64,000 nt of DNA from NCBI RefSeq assembly GCF_000226115.1, contig NC_016458.1, forward strand, positions 6,110,001 to 6,174,000, written 5' to 3'. This document shows, piece after piece, positions 34,451-44,145 of this stretch. The stretch comes from Thermothielavioides terrestris NRRL 8126 (taxonomy: Eukaryota > Ascomycota > Sordariomycetes > Sordariales > Chaetomiaceae). Position numbers and translations under genes: made by a program. Below the pieces are notes generated by a model, which saw only the letters and a list, made by a program, of their open reading frames with translations, was not told the DNA's origin and searched no databases. How positions within the stretch are numbered: the stretch's first letter is position 1; each line of letters opens with the position of its first letter.

Positions 34451-36867
34451 ATGGCGTACAATCCCTATGCAGGTCGGTCCCGCCCTGCGCCTCTACATGC
34501 GCCCTCCAAAGATGCTTCGGCTCTCCTAACATGGTGTTTTCCAGTGCCTCCTTATGGAGCTCCTCCTACTTACCCAACATATCCTGGCGCATCGCATGCC
34601 CCGGGGATGGTACCGCCGCCGGGCCTAGGTATGCCGCGCCCCGCTTGCTCAAAGCCCCTTCTGATCGCCTCGGCGACCCGCTAACTGGCGCGTGTACAGG
34701 TCCTCCTCCAGGCATGTCCTCCGCCCCCGGATTGGCACCACCTCCGGGTGTCCAGCAGCCCAGTACTGCGACGCAAGCTAATCGACCAAGCGGCCTTCCT
34801 GCGTCCTTCCAACCGCCGCCGAACCTGCCCAACATCAACTTCAATGCGCCCGTGATCCGCTTGGGCGCCTCCATGACCCCTGCGAAGCCCGGCGCGTCCC
34901 TCGTCGGCGACCGAAAAGACTCGCATACGCCCGCCTCCAGTCGCCCTGGGCTGGGAGCAGACCGGGGCGACCGCATGGACCAGTCGCGTGCCCAGATGCG
35001 GGAAAGCATGCAGTCGCTAGTGCCACCCACCCCGGAGGAACGACTGCGAACGATATTCGTCCACAAGATTCCCGAAGGCGTCGGCGGCGAGGAGGGCGTG
35101 CAGAAGCTGCTCAACACGGTCGGCAGGCTGCGGCGGTGGGATTCGGGACAGTCACATCTCGCGGAGCACAAGGGGGCTCTGTTTGGGTTCGCACAGTACG
35201 AAGACCCCGAATCGCTAGCTGCTGCAGTCGAGTTACTCAAAGACATCGAGGTGCCCGTGAAAAAGCAAACCCCGACCGAGAACCCGCCCGCCGACGAGGA
35301 GAACCGGTTCGACGGCATCGACAAAGAAAAGCTCAGGGTGGAGGTCGACCCGAGCACCATCAAGTATCTGGAGTCGTGGAAGGAAAGCCGAGGCGACGAC
35401 CCGGCAGTCGAGGCGAGATTGGCCGACGCGAGACTCGCGCTGAAGAACTTCCTTCACGATCTCTTCTACCCCCGGCTTCCCAGCGGTCGTGATGTGGATG
35501 GCGACACAGCGATGGGCAACGGGACAAACGGCCCGGGCGACAACGTCGAGGTCATCAACATCCCGCTAGCCCCCGAGGACGAGCTGGCAGACATACCCGC
35601 CGAAATGCGGGCCACGGTGGCTGCCGAGATTGCGGCGTTCAGGGAGCGGAGCAACCGGCGCGATCTGGAGCGGCTTAGGAAGGAGGAAGAGTACGAAGAG
35701 ATGGAGCGACAGCGGAACGGCGCGCCGCGCAAGTCCCGGCTGGACTCTCCCCCGCCGAGCAACTCGAACATGGTTCCTCTGGGGCCGCGCGGTGTTCCCA
35801 ACGCCCCGTCGGGTCCCAAAGGACCAGGCCGGGGCGTTGATTTTGTAAATGGCGGTTCCACCAACGGCCATCAGTTCCGGGACGACGACGATACCGACGC
35901 AGACGACGAGGAGCTCTACGAGCGGGAGCTCGCGAAGCAGAGGGCAGAGGACGAGAAGCTGTACCTGGAGGCCGAGCGCAAGTGGGTCAACCGCGAACGC
36001 CAGCGAGCAGCAGCCCTGGACAGAGAACGGGAGCGGGAGAGGGCCGAGAAGGAAGGGTTCGCCCGGAGGAGGGAAGAGCAGCTCGAGAGGGACAAGACCT
36101 GGGACGACGATCGCGAGGCATCGCGCAAGGGCCATCTCTACTACCGCGACCACGGCCAGTGGATCCGGGAACGGACGGCGTTCCGGGCTGCCGAAGCCGC
36201 GCGCGACGAGATGGACCGGCGCGCCGAGGAGGAGGAGCTGCGCCGGGCCGAAGCCGAGATGGAGCAGGCCAGGGACATGGCCGACTCGTTCCTGGAGCGG
36301 CAGGCTGAGGAGATGGAGAGACGGCCGGCGGCGGCGGCCCCGGCGGCGCCGCAGCGCGTCACCATCTCGTTCGGCGCGGCGGCGCAGAAGGCCGCGCAGC
36401 GCGGGGCGCGGCGCACCGTGGCCGAGGTCGAAGGGCTGCTCGACGACGAGGAGCACGACCAGACGGCCAAGCGGCAGCTCGTGCCCATCAAGTTCGAGCC
36501 CATCGCGGACACCAAGGCCATGTCGGAGGAGGACATCCAGAACGCGGTGCGCGCGCTCGCCCACGAGATCCCCGTCGACCGCGAGGGCCTGTGGGCCTGG
36601 GACGTCAAGTGGGACTACCTGGAGGAGTCGGTCATCCGCGAGAAGCTGCGGCCCTTCGTCGAGAAGAAGGTGGTCGAGTACCTCGGCGTGCAGGAGCAGT
36701 TCCTCGTCGACGTGGTCGAGGAGCACCTCCGCAAGCACCAGAAGCCCGCCGAGCTGGTCGAGACCCTCGGCGAGGCCCTCGACGAGGACGCCGAGGACAT
36801 GGTCAAGAAGCTGTGGCGCATGGTCATCTTCTTCACCGAGTGCGAGAAGCGCGGCCTGCCCGCGTAA
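34451..36867 (+). CDS. RBM25-like splicing factor with C-terminal PWI domain
   Basis: Three exons, 34451-34472, 34545-34628 and 34700-36867, give 757 residues in frame. The 22-bp first exon encodes MAYNPYA and leads into a Pro-rich region (VPPYGAPPTYP, PPPGMSSAPG). An RRM-like fold follows at about 200-290 (TIFVHKIPEGV, GALFGFAQYEDPESL). Then comes a long Arg/Glu-rich (RE/RD) helical region and a PWI domain at about 660-757 (WDVKWDYLEESVIREKLRPFVEKKV...). RBM25 acts with U1 snRNP in 5' splice-site choice. The start was chosen because the short exon continues the frame through consensus splice sites. Confidence 0.9.
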
Positions 36868-37952
36868 AGGGCCGGGCGCAGTTTGGGGGGGATCCGGGGT
36901 TTGTCGTTTGCTTAGCCGGCTGTATGAGCTACATAGGGAGGGGTGCCAGGGGGGTGTTTGGATCCAGCCATTGCGTGGTCGAAGCGAGGGAACAAGACTG
37001 CGAGTTGTAACATAATGTGATTACTGCTTATAAGTAACAAGGTAGTTACCAAATCCGTCCTTCTTTTGGGCCGGTGGGGGAAGGGGGGAAGGGGTCTCCG
37101 GAGTAATAGGTATCCTCACGTCTGTCTGTACAAAGGATTCGAATCCCGAGTCAGGGAGTCAGTGCCCTCGGAAGGATCGTGAACAGTTAAGCAGTCACTT
37201 GTCTCTTCTTTTGTTTCCTTGTTTTCTTTTTTTACCCCTTCGTCCTGCATCCTTACCATGTCCTCTCTTGCATTCTCCGTTTCGACCATCCCTGTGGTCT
37301 GTCTCCGCATTTTTAACTTGAGTAAGCAAGGGATATTGTAGCATCTAGACTCAAAATAAACACTCAAGCTATCGGCCCCACTGAATAGATTGCAAGAATG
37401 CAGCAGGCGATCGTTGGCCAGCCACGCACTTTACAACAGAGGTGAGGGGTGCGGTTGCCTGGCTGGGCCATTTGGGACTCCGTCTATTCCGTAGGTACCT
37501 CGGCTCCGCGCCGGTAGTTAATCCCTGCCGCGGCACAACTTGCCGGTGAGGGGAAACGGTGAGTGATGAACTCAGGGAGGTAAGCATTCACTAATGTTAG
37601 TTAACGACTGCCTTGAATCGCCGGCTTGAATATCTATTCCTCTCCCAAAGTGATTGAATCTAAACCCAAACTCTTGGATATCACTGCGATTGTGGTTTCT
37701 CCAACCCCTCGCACGAACGTCGAAAGAGCCAACATCCAACCATCGCCTCAACCGCCATCGCCGCCTCCACCAACGCCATTGTCGTTCAGTCATCGTCTTG
37801 ATTCGCCTTCCTATCACCACATCCTCACTAAGTTCTAAGCCACACAACACTCACCTACCACCAACCTTCAATTGTATTCTACCCTCCAACCATCCTTTCT
37901 CCCGAGACGAAGAAAAGGGGGGAAAAGAAAAAGAGAAAAAAATAAGAAAAAA
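36868..37952. other. Intergenic, RBM25 3' flank and crotonase promoter
   Basis: 1.1 kb. A CT-rich and then purine-rich stretch (37905-37950, gaaaag repeats) directly precedes the crotonase ATG. No gene is recognised; an upstream frame of 70 codons (37626-37838) could be a leader ORF or chance. Confidence 0.5.
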
Positions 37953-38894
37953 ATGGCCCCGCAGAACCCCCACTCTCTCTCCTCCCTCCCCGGCCCGCCC
38001 CCGCCGGAGGTACCCAACACGCGCCTCTCCCTGCCCTCGCCGCACGTGCTGCTGGTGACGCTCGACCGCCCGGCCGCGCTCAACGCGATCCCGGCCGCCC
38101 AGCACCCGGCCATGGCGGCGCTGTGGGCGTGGTACGACGCGCAGCCGCAGCTGCGGTGCGCCGTGCTGACGGGCAGCGACGGGGACGAGCGGGACGGGGG
38201 AGGCAGCCGCCGCCGGCGGAGCGCGTTCTGCGCCGGGGCGGATCTGCGGGAGTGGGATGCTGCGCACCGGGCTGCTGAGCGGCCGGGCGAGGTTGGAAAG
38301 GAGGAGGAGGAGGCGGCGGCGGCGCGGTACCGTGCGCGGTGGGCGGGCGAGGGGTTCGGCGGGCTGTCGAACCGCGCCGGCAAGAAGCCCGTCATCGCGG
38401 CCGTCAACGGGCTGTGCTACGGCGGCGGCATGGAGATGGTGGTCAACTGCGACCTGGTGGTGGCCGACGGCGTGCGCGCGCGGTTCGGCCTGCCGGAGGT
38501 GGCCAGGGGCGTGGTCGCCGTCGCCGGGGCGCTGCCGCGGCTGGTGCGCACGGTCGGGCGGCAGCGCGCCGCGGAGATGGCGCTGCTGGGCCGCATCGGG
38601 TACACGGCGGAGCAGATGCGCGAGTGGGGGGTGGTCAACTTCGTGGTGGGCGAGGGGCTGGCGGTGGCCGAGGCGATTAGGCTGGCGGAGGAGATCGCCG
38701 GGAACTCGCCTGATGCGGTCATTGCGTCGAGGGAGGGGCTGAGGTTGGGCTGGGAGGGCATCGGGCCGCAGATGGGGACGGAACTGCTGGAGCGGGGCAT
38801 GTACGGGCGGATCAACGGCGGAGAGAACATGAAGGAGGGCGTGCGGAGCTTCGTGGAGAAGAGGAAGCCGGTGTGGAAGGATAGCAAGCTGTGA
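37953..38894 (+). CDS. Enoyl-CoA hydratase/isomerase (crotonase family)
   Basis: Single exon, 313 residues. Conserved crotonase blocks: TLDRPAALNAIPAA (N-terminal core), FCAGADLREW (first oxyanion-hole strand) and AVNGLCYGGGMEMVVNCDLVVA (second oxyanion loop). FGLPEVARGVVAVAGALPRLVRTVGRQRAAEMALLGR completes the core. The Gly-rich GLCYGGGMEM lacks Glu at the position used by mitochondrial hydratases, so the exact reaction is open. No clear peroxisomal SKL end (C-terminus WKDSKL: SKL itself is present as the last three residues), which in fact fits a type-1 peroxisomal targeting signal. The ATG at 37953 follows an A-rich leader; an upstream in-frame ATG (37872) encodes only a Lys/Arg run. Confidence 0.88.
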   Translation: MAPQNPHSLSSLPGPPPPEVPNTRLSLPSPHVLLVTLDRPAALNAIPAAQHPAMAALWAWYDAQPQLRCAVLTGSDGDERDGGGSRRRRSAFCAGADLREWDAAHRAAERPGEVGKEEEEAAAARYRARWAGEGFGGLSNRAGKKPVIAAVNGLCYGGGMEMVVNCDLVVADGVRARFGLPEVARGVVAVAGALPRLVRTVGRQRAAEMALLGRIGYTAEQMREWGVVNFVVGEGLAVAEAIRLAEEIAGNSPDAVIASREGLRLGWEGIGPQMGTELLERGMYGRINGGENMKEGVRSFVEKRKPVWKDSKL

Positions 38895-39009
38895 GGTCGC
38901 CGGAGACGAAGCATGTCTTACACTTCCCGCGCTTGACAAACGTCGCGCTCTCCATTCTAAGGAACTCAACATCGATCAGTACCTAGTCAATCAATCAAAT
39001 CCCCCTTTG

Positions 39010-39796
39010 ACTTTCCGTCCACGGGGTATGTCGATGCGCCGCCGGCAGGATGCCCTCAAGCTCGGCCTTGATGTGCTGGGCCAGGGTGCGTGAGTGCCAG
39101 CGGTGGTGGTGCGCCTGGCCCCCATTATCCAGCAGTTATCCATGAGCAGCTGCCGTTTCCACATGCCCTGGATGTCGCGTATCGAGCCGAGCAGCTACAT
39201 CGAGCGGGCCAAGCACATTCGGGGAGACAGCCTCATCCCCTGACGTCTCCGCATCGCTGCCCCCTGAAATCTCTGCCGCCGTGTGTTTCGCATCCCTATC
39301 CGCGTAAGCCGTGCACCAAACGACGGCATCGCATCAGTCAACGGTGCTGCCGTCCGAGAAGCGCAGGCCCGTCTCGGGCTGCACGCCGACCCTGAGACTG
39401 ACCTTCTCCTCGGCCACGAGCCCGGTGGCGCCGGTGTCGATGTAGTGCCCGCCCGCGCGCTCGAAAAAATGGTGAGCCATGACGGCGTCCGGGTGGCGGC
39501 TATCGAGGTCGGGGAAGCCGGCGGCGGCCAGCGCGGCGTGCCGGTCCGGCTCCTGCGACACCCTGTGTGATAGACCGCCGTGGATGAGCTGCGCCTCGAC
39601 CCAAGTCGGCAGCGGCACAAACTGCCGGTCCGCTGCCTCGATGCCTAGGTTGTAGGCGTACATGGTGCGCTTGTCGCCCGTACTTGACTGGCAGCACGTA
39701 AGTGGGCGAGCGGACGGCCATGGTGGTCTGCAGGCCAGCCGCGTGGCAGTCCTCGAGGATGTCGAAGGCGGTATTGGCTGAGCTGATCACGAGGAC

Positions 39797-39885
<89 letters not shown>

Positions 39886-40843
39886 GGGACCTGAGAAACT
39901 TGATGGTCCATTGCCTTGTTGGCTAGTCATACACGGTCGACTGGATTTTGGCCGAAGTGACCAGGTTGAGATTATAGCGTGTCGCCGCACCTGTTCAGCA
40001 AGCTCGTCAGGGGGAGGAGGTGAGGTGTCTGAAAGTGCTCCTCGTAGCCTGACGGACTAGGAGCCAGTCACCGCGCGATACATGAAGCGTGTGTCAAAGT
40101 GCTGATATCATACGCATGGAGGGCAGCTCGCAGAGCGACGTGGGAACGTGGAACCGCATGCAGTCGTAGCGTTGAGACCAAGTATCCCCCGGGTTGGCGT
40201 TTCTCTCTGCCATGACGCTGTCAATGCGAAAGCCTTCAGCCGGTCAGCAAGAGAAATGGCTCTATGAGAAGCCAGTGAATCTACCTTGCTGCCAACAACC
40301 TTGCTCCCTAGATGAGCCAAGGCTAGCGGCTAATCCAGCTACTCCCAAGGAAACCTTAGCATTTACTGGCAGAGGAGACCGCAAATCAATGAATTGCTGT
40401 GCGCTGGAGCCCAGTCCATCAGTGGCCACTCAGCATTGACTTGCGATAGTTAACTCTCGCTTCTGACGTACAAGAACAGGGGTGACCGGGATGAACTGGG
40501 CGGCGTCCTCAAGTTTGATTTCCCCGGCCGTCTCTCGAAGGTTCTTCGTCTGCAGCAAGGCCGCAGCAATGACGCTGAACCCCGTGCACGTGCGCAAGTG
40601 CCGCGTGAGCGCCAGCGAGTCCTTCCAGTATGCCTGGCCCGGGAAGAAGCAGTTCGCAACGAGCGTCAGCATCATGGCGGTCAGGGCGGCGAGGAGGGCG
40701 TCGAGCACAGTGCGGGCCTGCTTGGTGGCCTGGTCGCCGGCCATAGCAGAAAGATCAACAGTGCCCGGTGGTACCATTGGAAGGGGGTGCGCCCTCGCCA
40801 TCTTGCGCAGATCGGCAGCCATGGGGTACTGCTCGCTGGACAA
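39010..40843 (-). pseudogene. Broken flavin-containing monooxygenase-like gene
   Basis: Minus-strand pieces in order read as one FAD-dependent monooxygenase-like protein: an N-terminal part (40843-40430, ATG...CFFPGQAYWKDSLALTRHLR), an ISLADRLKAF piece near 40230, and RYDCMRFHVPTSLCELPSM near 40150. Then come NLVTSAKIQSTVYD near 39950, ISSANTAFDILEDCHAAGLQTTM (39790-39720) and YIDTGATGLVAEEKV (39450-39400). The C-terminal WKRQLLMDNCWIMG lies near 39150. The frame changes several times and about 50 residues are replaced by a C24A64 tract (in its own sense) at 39801-39888. No single exon set restores it, so I call it a pseudogene. The mutations are not predominantly RIP-type. Confidence 0.8.
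39801..39888. repeat. Homopolymer junction T64 G24
   Basis: 64 T followed by 24 G, placed where coding sequence of the broken monooxygenase should be. It may be a real insertion/deletion scar or an assembly artefact; lengths should not be trusted. Confidence 0.9.
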
Positions 40844-41600
40844 GCCCGCATCGACGTCTGGGACAACGTTGATTCCGCGTGCTCACTTGCAAGGAGCTAT
40901 CTGTCTATAGCGGGTGGCACCGTGTGGCACTCACCGGCTGTTGCCATGTTTGCTGTCATTAATTTCTGCAATCACATTCTACTTCTTAGCGGTGATGCAA
41001 CTCCAGCAGCGCCGAGAGTGTAGAGGCAGAGGCCTCACGGTTCTCTTTGTTCCTTTGGTCGTCCCCGCATCCCGCATAAATGTTGCAGTCAGCCGCACAG
41101 AGTTGGGCGAGGAGAGGCGCTACGTTGGCACCTGGAAACAATTCTGGCGGCGCAAGGATTTGTTGCCGATTGGATTCCAGGCGGACGAGAGGGAACCGCG
41201 GCGGGCGAGGACAAGGGATCAGAGGACAAAAAGCAGGCAGCGAGGGAAGGTCCTGAGCTACGCCCATCCGTCCTTGGTCAACTATAACTAGTCCGTGCCC
41301 AGACGTCGGCGAGGGGCACACAGTTGCGGTTGACATGTGTCTTTTACGTACCTTACATAGTGTACCAGTTCCCGACGACAGGGGCATCATGAACAAAGCG
41401 CAATGAACCATGTTGCAGTCATAACGGCGGCAATTGAAACAAGGTTTTGAGGCAAGAATCGAATTAAAGTAACAGTGACCAACTAGTGTGCACCACCTTT
41501 CCAACCGATTCCTGCTTCCAGGGGAAGCCGTGCTGTACAGTCGGACGTATCCATCCAATGTCCAGCCACGCCAACATACACCGCCCGGCTATCCGACCGT
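40844..41600. other. Intergenic, monooxygenase remnant / GPI protein gene
   Basis: 0.76 kb. No gene is recognised; open frames of 125-190 codons here lack motifs and good composition. Confidence 0.45.
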
Positions 41601-42158
41601 TTAGAGAGCAGCAACGACGCCGAGGAAGCCAGCGGCGGCCATGGCAGCGCCGGCGAAGCCCGTCTCGCGGGGACCGGCGTTCGTGGACTTGGCCGGCGAA
41701 GAGCCGCTGTTGCCGCTGTTGCCGCTGCTGCCGCTGGAAGAGCCGGAGCTGGAGCCAGAGCCGGAGCCGCCACTGGCTTGCGTGCAGGACGGGAGAGAGA
41801 CGCTGTCGGTCAGGGTGGAGTAGGACGGGCACTGCTTCACGATGGAGGAGATGTCGGCGCTGTGGGCCGACAGCCACGAGGAGACCTCGCTCTGGTAGCT
41901 CGACACGGCCGGCGCGATTGAGGCGGGGATCGTGATGCTGCATGGGTCCGTCTGCGTGTTGGAGTCTATGAAGGACTGGTAGGCCGGCGGCGGCGTCGGC
42001 AGGGCCGTGTAGATGGTCTCCAGGGCGGTGGCGCAGGCCAAGTCGCTCCCGTCGGTCTGGCGCGCCTCGATCTCGCGCTTGACGGCCAGGTGGCCCGGAG
42101 CGATGTTGGCGGCCGTGGCCACGCCCGCGAGGGTGAGCAGGAGGGTCTGGGAGAGCAT
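41601..42158 (-). CDS. Secreted, probably GPI-anchored protein of unknown function
   Basis: Single exon, 185 residues. A signal peptide (MLSQTLLLTLAGVATA, about 1-16) is followed by a KREIEARQ region that looks like a Kex2-type (KR) processing site. A conserved-looking domain with four Cys follows (CATALETIYTALPTPP, DPCSITIP, QCPSYS, SLPSC), likely forming two disulfides. Then comes a Gly/Ser repeat (GSGSSSGSS) and a hydrophobic tail (AGAAMAAAGFLGVVAAL) typical of GPI addition. This architecture is common among small fungal cell-surface proteins. I do not know the function. Confidence 0.8.
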   Translation of the reverse strand: MLSQTLLLTLAGVATAANIAPGHLAVKREIEARQTDGSDLACATALETIYTALPTPPPAYQSFIDSNTQTDPCSITIPASIAPAVSSYQSEVSSWLSAHSADISSIVKQCPSYSTLTDSVSLPSCTQASGGSGSGSSSGSSSGSSGNSGNSGSSPAKSTNAGPRETGFAGAAMAAAGFLGVVAAL

Positions 42159-44145
42159 CTTGGTTGTCGGGAAGGTAGGGGCAGAAAATCTGGGAGCGGC
42201 TTGGGAAAAGAACGGCGTGGGTGAAGATGGAGAAGAAGCGCGGCTTGGAAGGAGTGACGGCGCTGTTGGAGACGGGGAAGAAGGGGGAAGGGACAGAAAT
42301 GAAGAGCAGACGACGGCGTGATCGGTTTCTTAAATCCCGTCTGCTTCCACAGAATGACTCCTCACCCTCCCCAGACCTGTCATCAAGCTTTTGATCTGCG
42401 CTTCTCGTTACATCGCGTATGCGAAATTGAACGTCTACTGTGTACACAGTAGTGTAGCCCATGGCTGCGCCCCTGATCCCGGCTTGCTTTGCATGCTGAG
42501 GTCTGATTCGGTGTGTGCACGAGGGACCGCAACCGTCCTTGTCCCCATCAAGCCCCGGACTCCACCGGCCGACTCAACGTCCCTCAGGCTTTGCCCGTAT
42601 CCGGCCTGGTGCTTGGCTTTGACAGGGCGCCAGTGGGTTGTGTGCCGGCGTGGGGCTGAAAGGTGCGAGTCAGCTCCGACTCCTTGGGAAATGAGCGCTG
42701 TCTCCGTTGCCGAGAGCCAGGACCATGGGACCCGCCTCTCCACCACGTTTAATTTCACTAGGCGAGAGATCTACCGGGGGGGGCTCCGTCAGACGGACGA
42801 TTTTCAACGCCGATTACCTTCGAGAAGACTCCAGGAATGGTTTTCTTACACTGTCTTCTTTCCTCTCGTCTGTCGACACAAGTTCCCCGCGCCGCCTGTG
42901 GTCGCGGCACAGCTTTCGCAATGGAGAACGTTCACTTCATTCCGCCGCTCCCCCTTCTCCTGAGCTGCTGGTGCTAAGATTATCTTCTTTGCAAGAGGTC
43001 ACGCCGCGGTCGACTCAGTGCTCCATTCAGCAACCCTCGGCTAGTCCTTTGGGGTCAACAGTTTCGCCATCTAATATGGCGTGCAGCGCGCTGACTTTGG
43101 CAGCAGGAAGCCATGGGGGATAACTGAGGAGGGAAAAAAAATGAAAGGAAAAGAAAAGAAAAGAAAAATGAAAAGAAAAGAAACAAGATAAACAAGGGAA
43201 AAAAAATAACGAAGCACCATTTTGGAGTAGGGAAGTATTCCGGATGAAGCCCCCGATTCAGTGCAGTTGCGACGATCCGGCGCCGCAACGGCAGGACTCG
43301 TATTCGAGTGAGCTCTCGGATGAGATAGTTTAGATCTCAGGTTCCCGCCAATACTGACTGTCAGCATACCAGGCCCATTTTCCTTGCTTGAAGTGGTGTC
43401 GCGAACTGTCGCTGCCGATTGCGAATCGCGATCCGATCGTGCTAGACAGGAGCACCGTCGCCACTTAGGTATTCCGACAAGGCACGTCAAACCACCACGG
43501 CAGAGCATAGTGTTGTCGAATTTCCACGCATTGATTTGTTTGCGATCAGGTGCAAGTTGAACCTTGAAGCTTGCGCTTGCCCTCGTCCGTGTCGAACGAG
43601 TACCACAGGTCGGATCTGCGCCATCCCGCGATCAATTTCCTCAGGACAATGCCGAGCGGTTTGCATTCCGAACTCCTTTCAGTGTCATCATTCACATGCT
43701 GTTGTCGAGGCGACGGGGCGCGTCAGGGGCGATGCACGTGTTCATCCTCCGAGGGCGGACAGCGAGCCGTTGTGGCTGAGACACGGATGAAGACAAGAGC
43801 TGTGCACACCACCAACGAACCGACTTGCATCCCCCCACATCCCGCCTGGCTTCTCCAGAGCGCCAGGTGTGGCTGATGTCCAAACGGGTGGGACTCTCGC
43901 GAAGCTAGCCGCAATAAGCTCAGCTGCGGCTGAACGGAGGAACCCGGAAGACCCGCAACGCGCAACACCCCCCGGCCAGCAAGCTCTGGAGGCCACGATA
44001 CCCGAGGGGAGGGGCTATCTGGCCCCAACCCCGCTTTCTTTGAACCTTCATCCAGGAGGGGTTGGCTGTCCTGGCCCGCGAACAAGTTCGAGGCACCAGT
44101 TGCCCCTTGGAAAGAAGATTGTGTCGGCCAAGCATACGGAAGACA
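42159..44145. other. Intergenic, 2.0 kb
   Basis: Divergent promoter region of the GPI protein gene (minus) and the AAA ATPase gene (plus). A purine-rich tract at 43128-43205 (gaaaag repeats) is the only evident feature. Open frames up to 190 codons occur on both strands without recognisable motifs. A small unrecognised gene is not excluded. Confidence 0.45.

Noticed and set aside
35566..36738. 390-codon minus-strand open frame opposite the RBM25 gene
   Set aside because: Shadow of GC-rich Arg/Glu codons of the plus-strand gene; no motifs of its own.
37125..37155. ggattcgaatcc, a tRNA B-box-like palindrome
   Set aside because: No A box or foldable tRNA body at the right distance on either strand.
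37851..38972. 373-codon minus frame opposite the crotonase gene
   Set aside because: Complementary shadow of a strong GC3 coding frame.
40986..41558. 190-codon minus frame upstream of the GPI protein gene
   Set aside because: No recognisable domain; overlaps a promoter region with mixed composition.
42391..42963. 190-codon open frame in the 2-kb intergenic region
   Set aside because: No motif, poor composition, no supporting splice structure.
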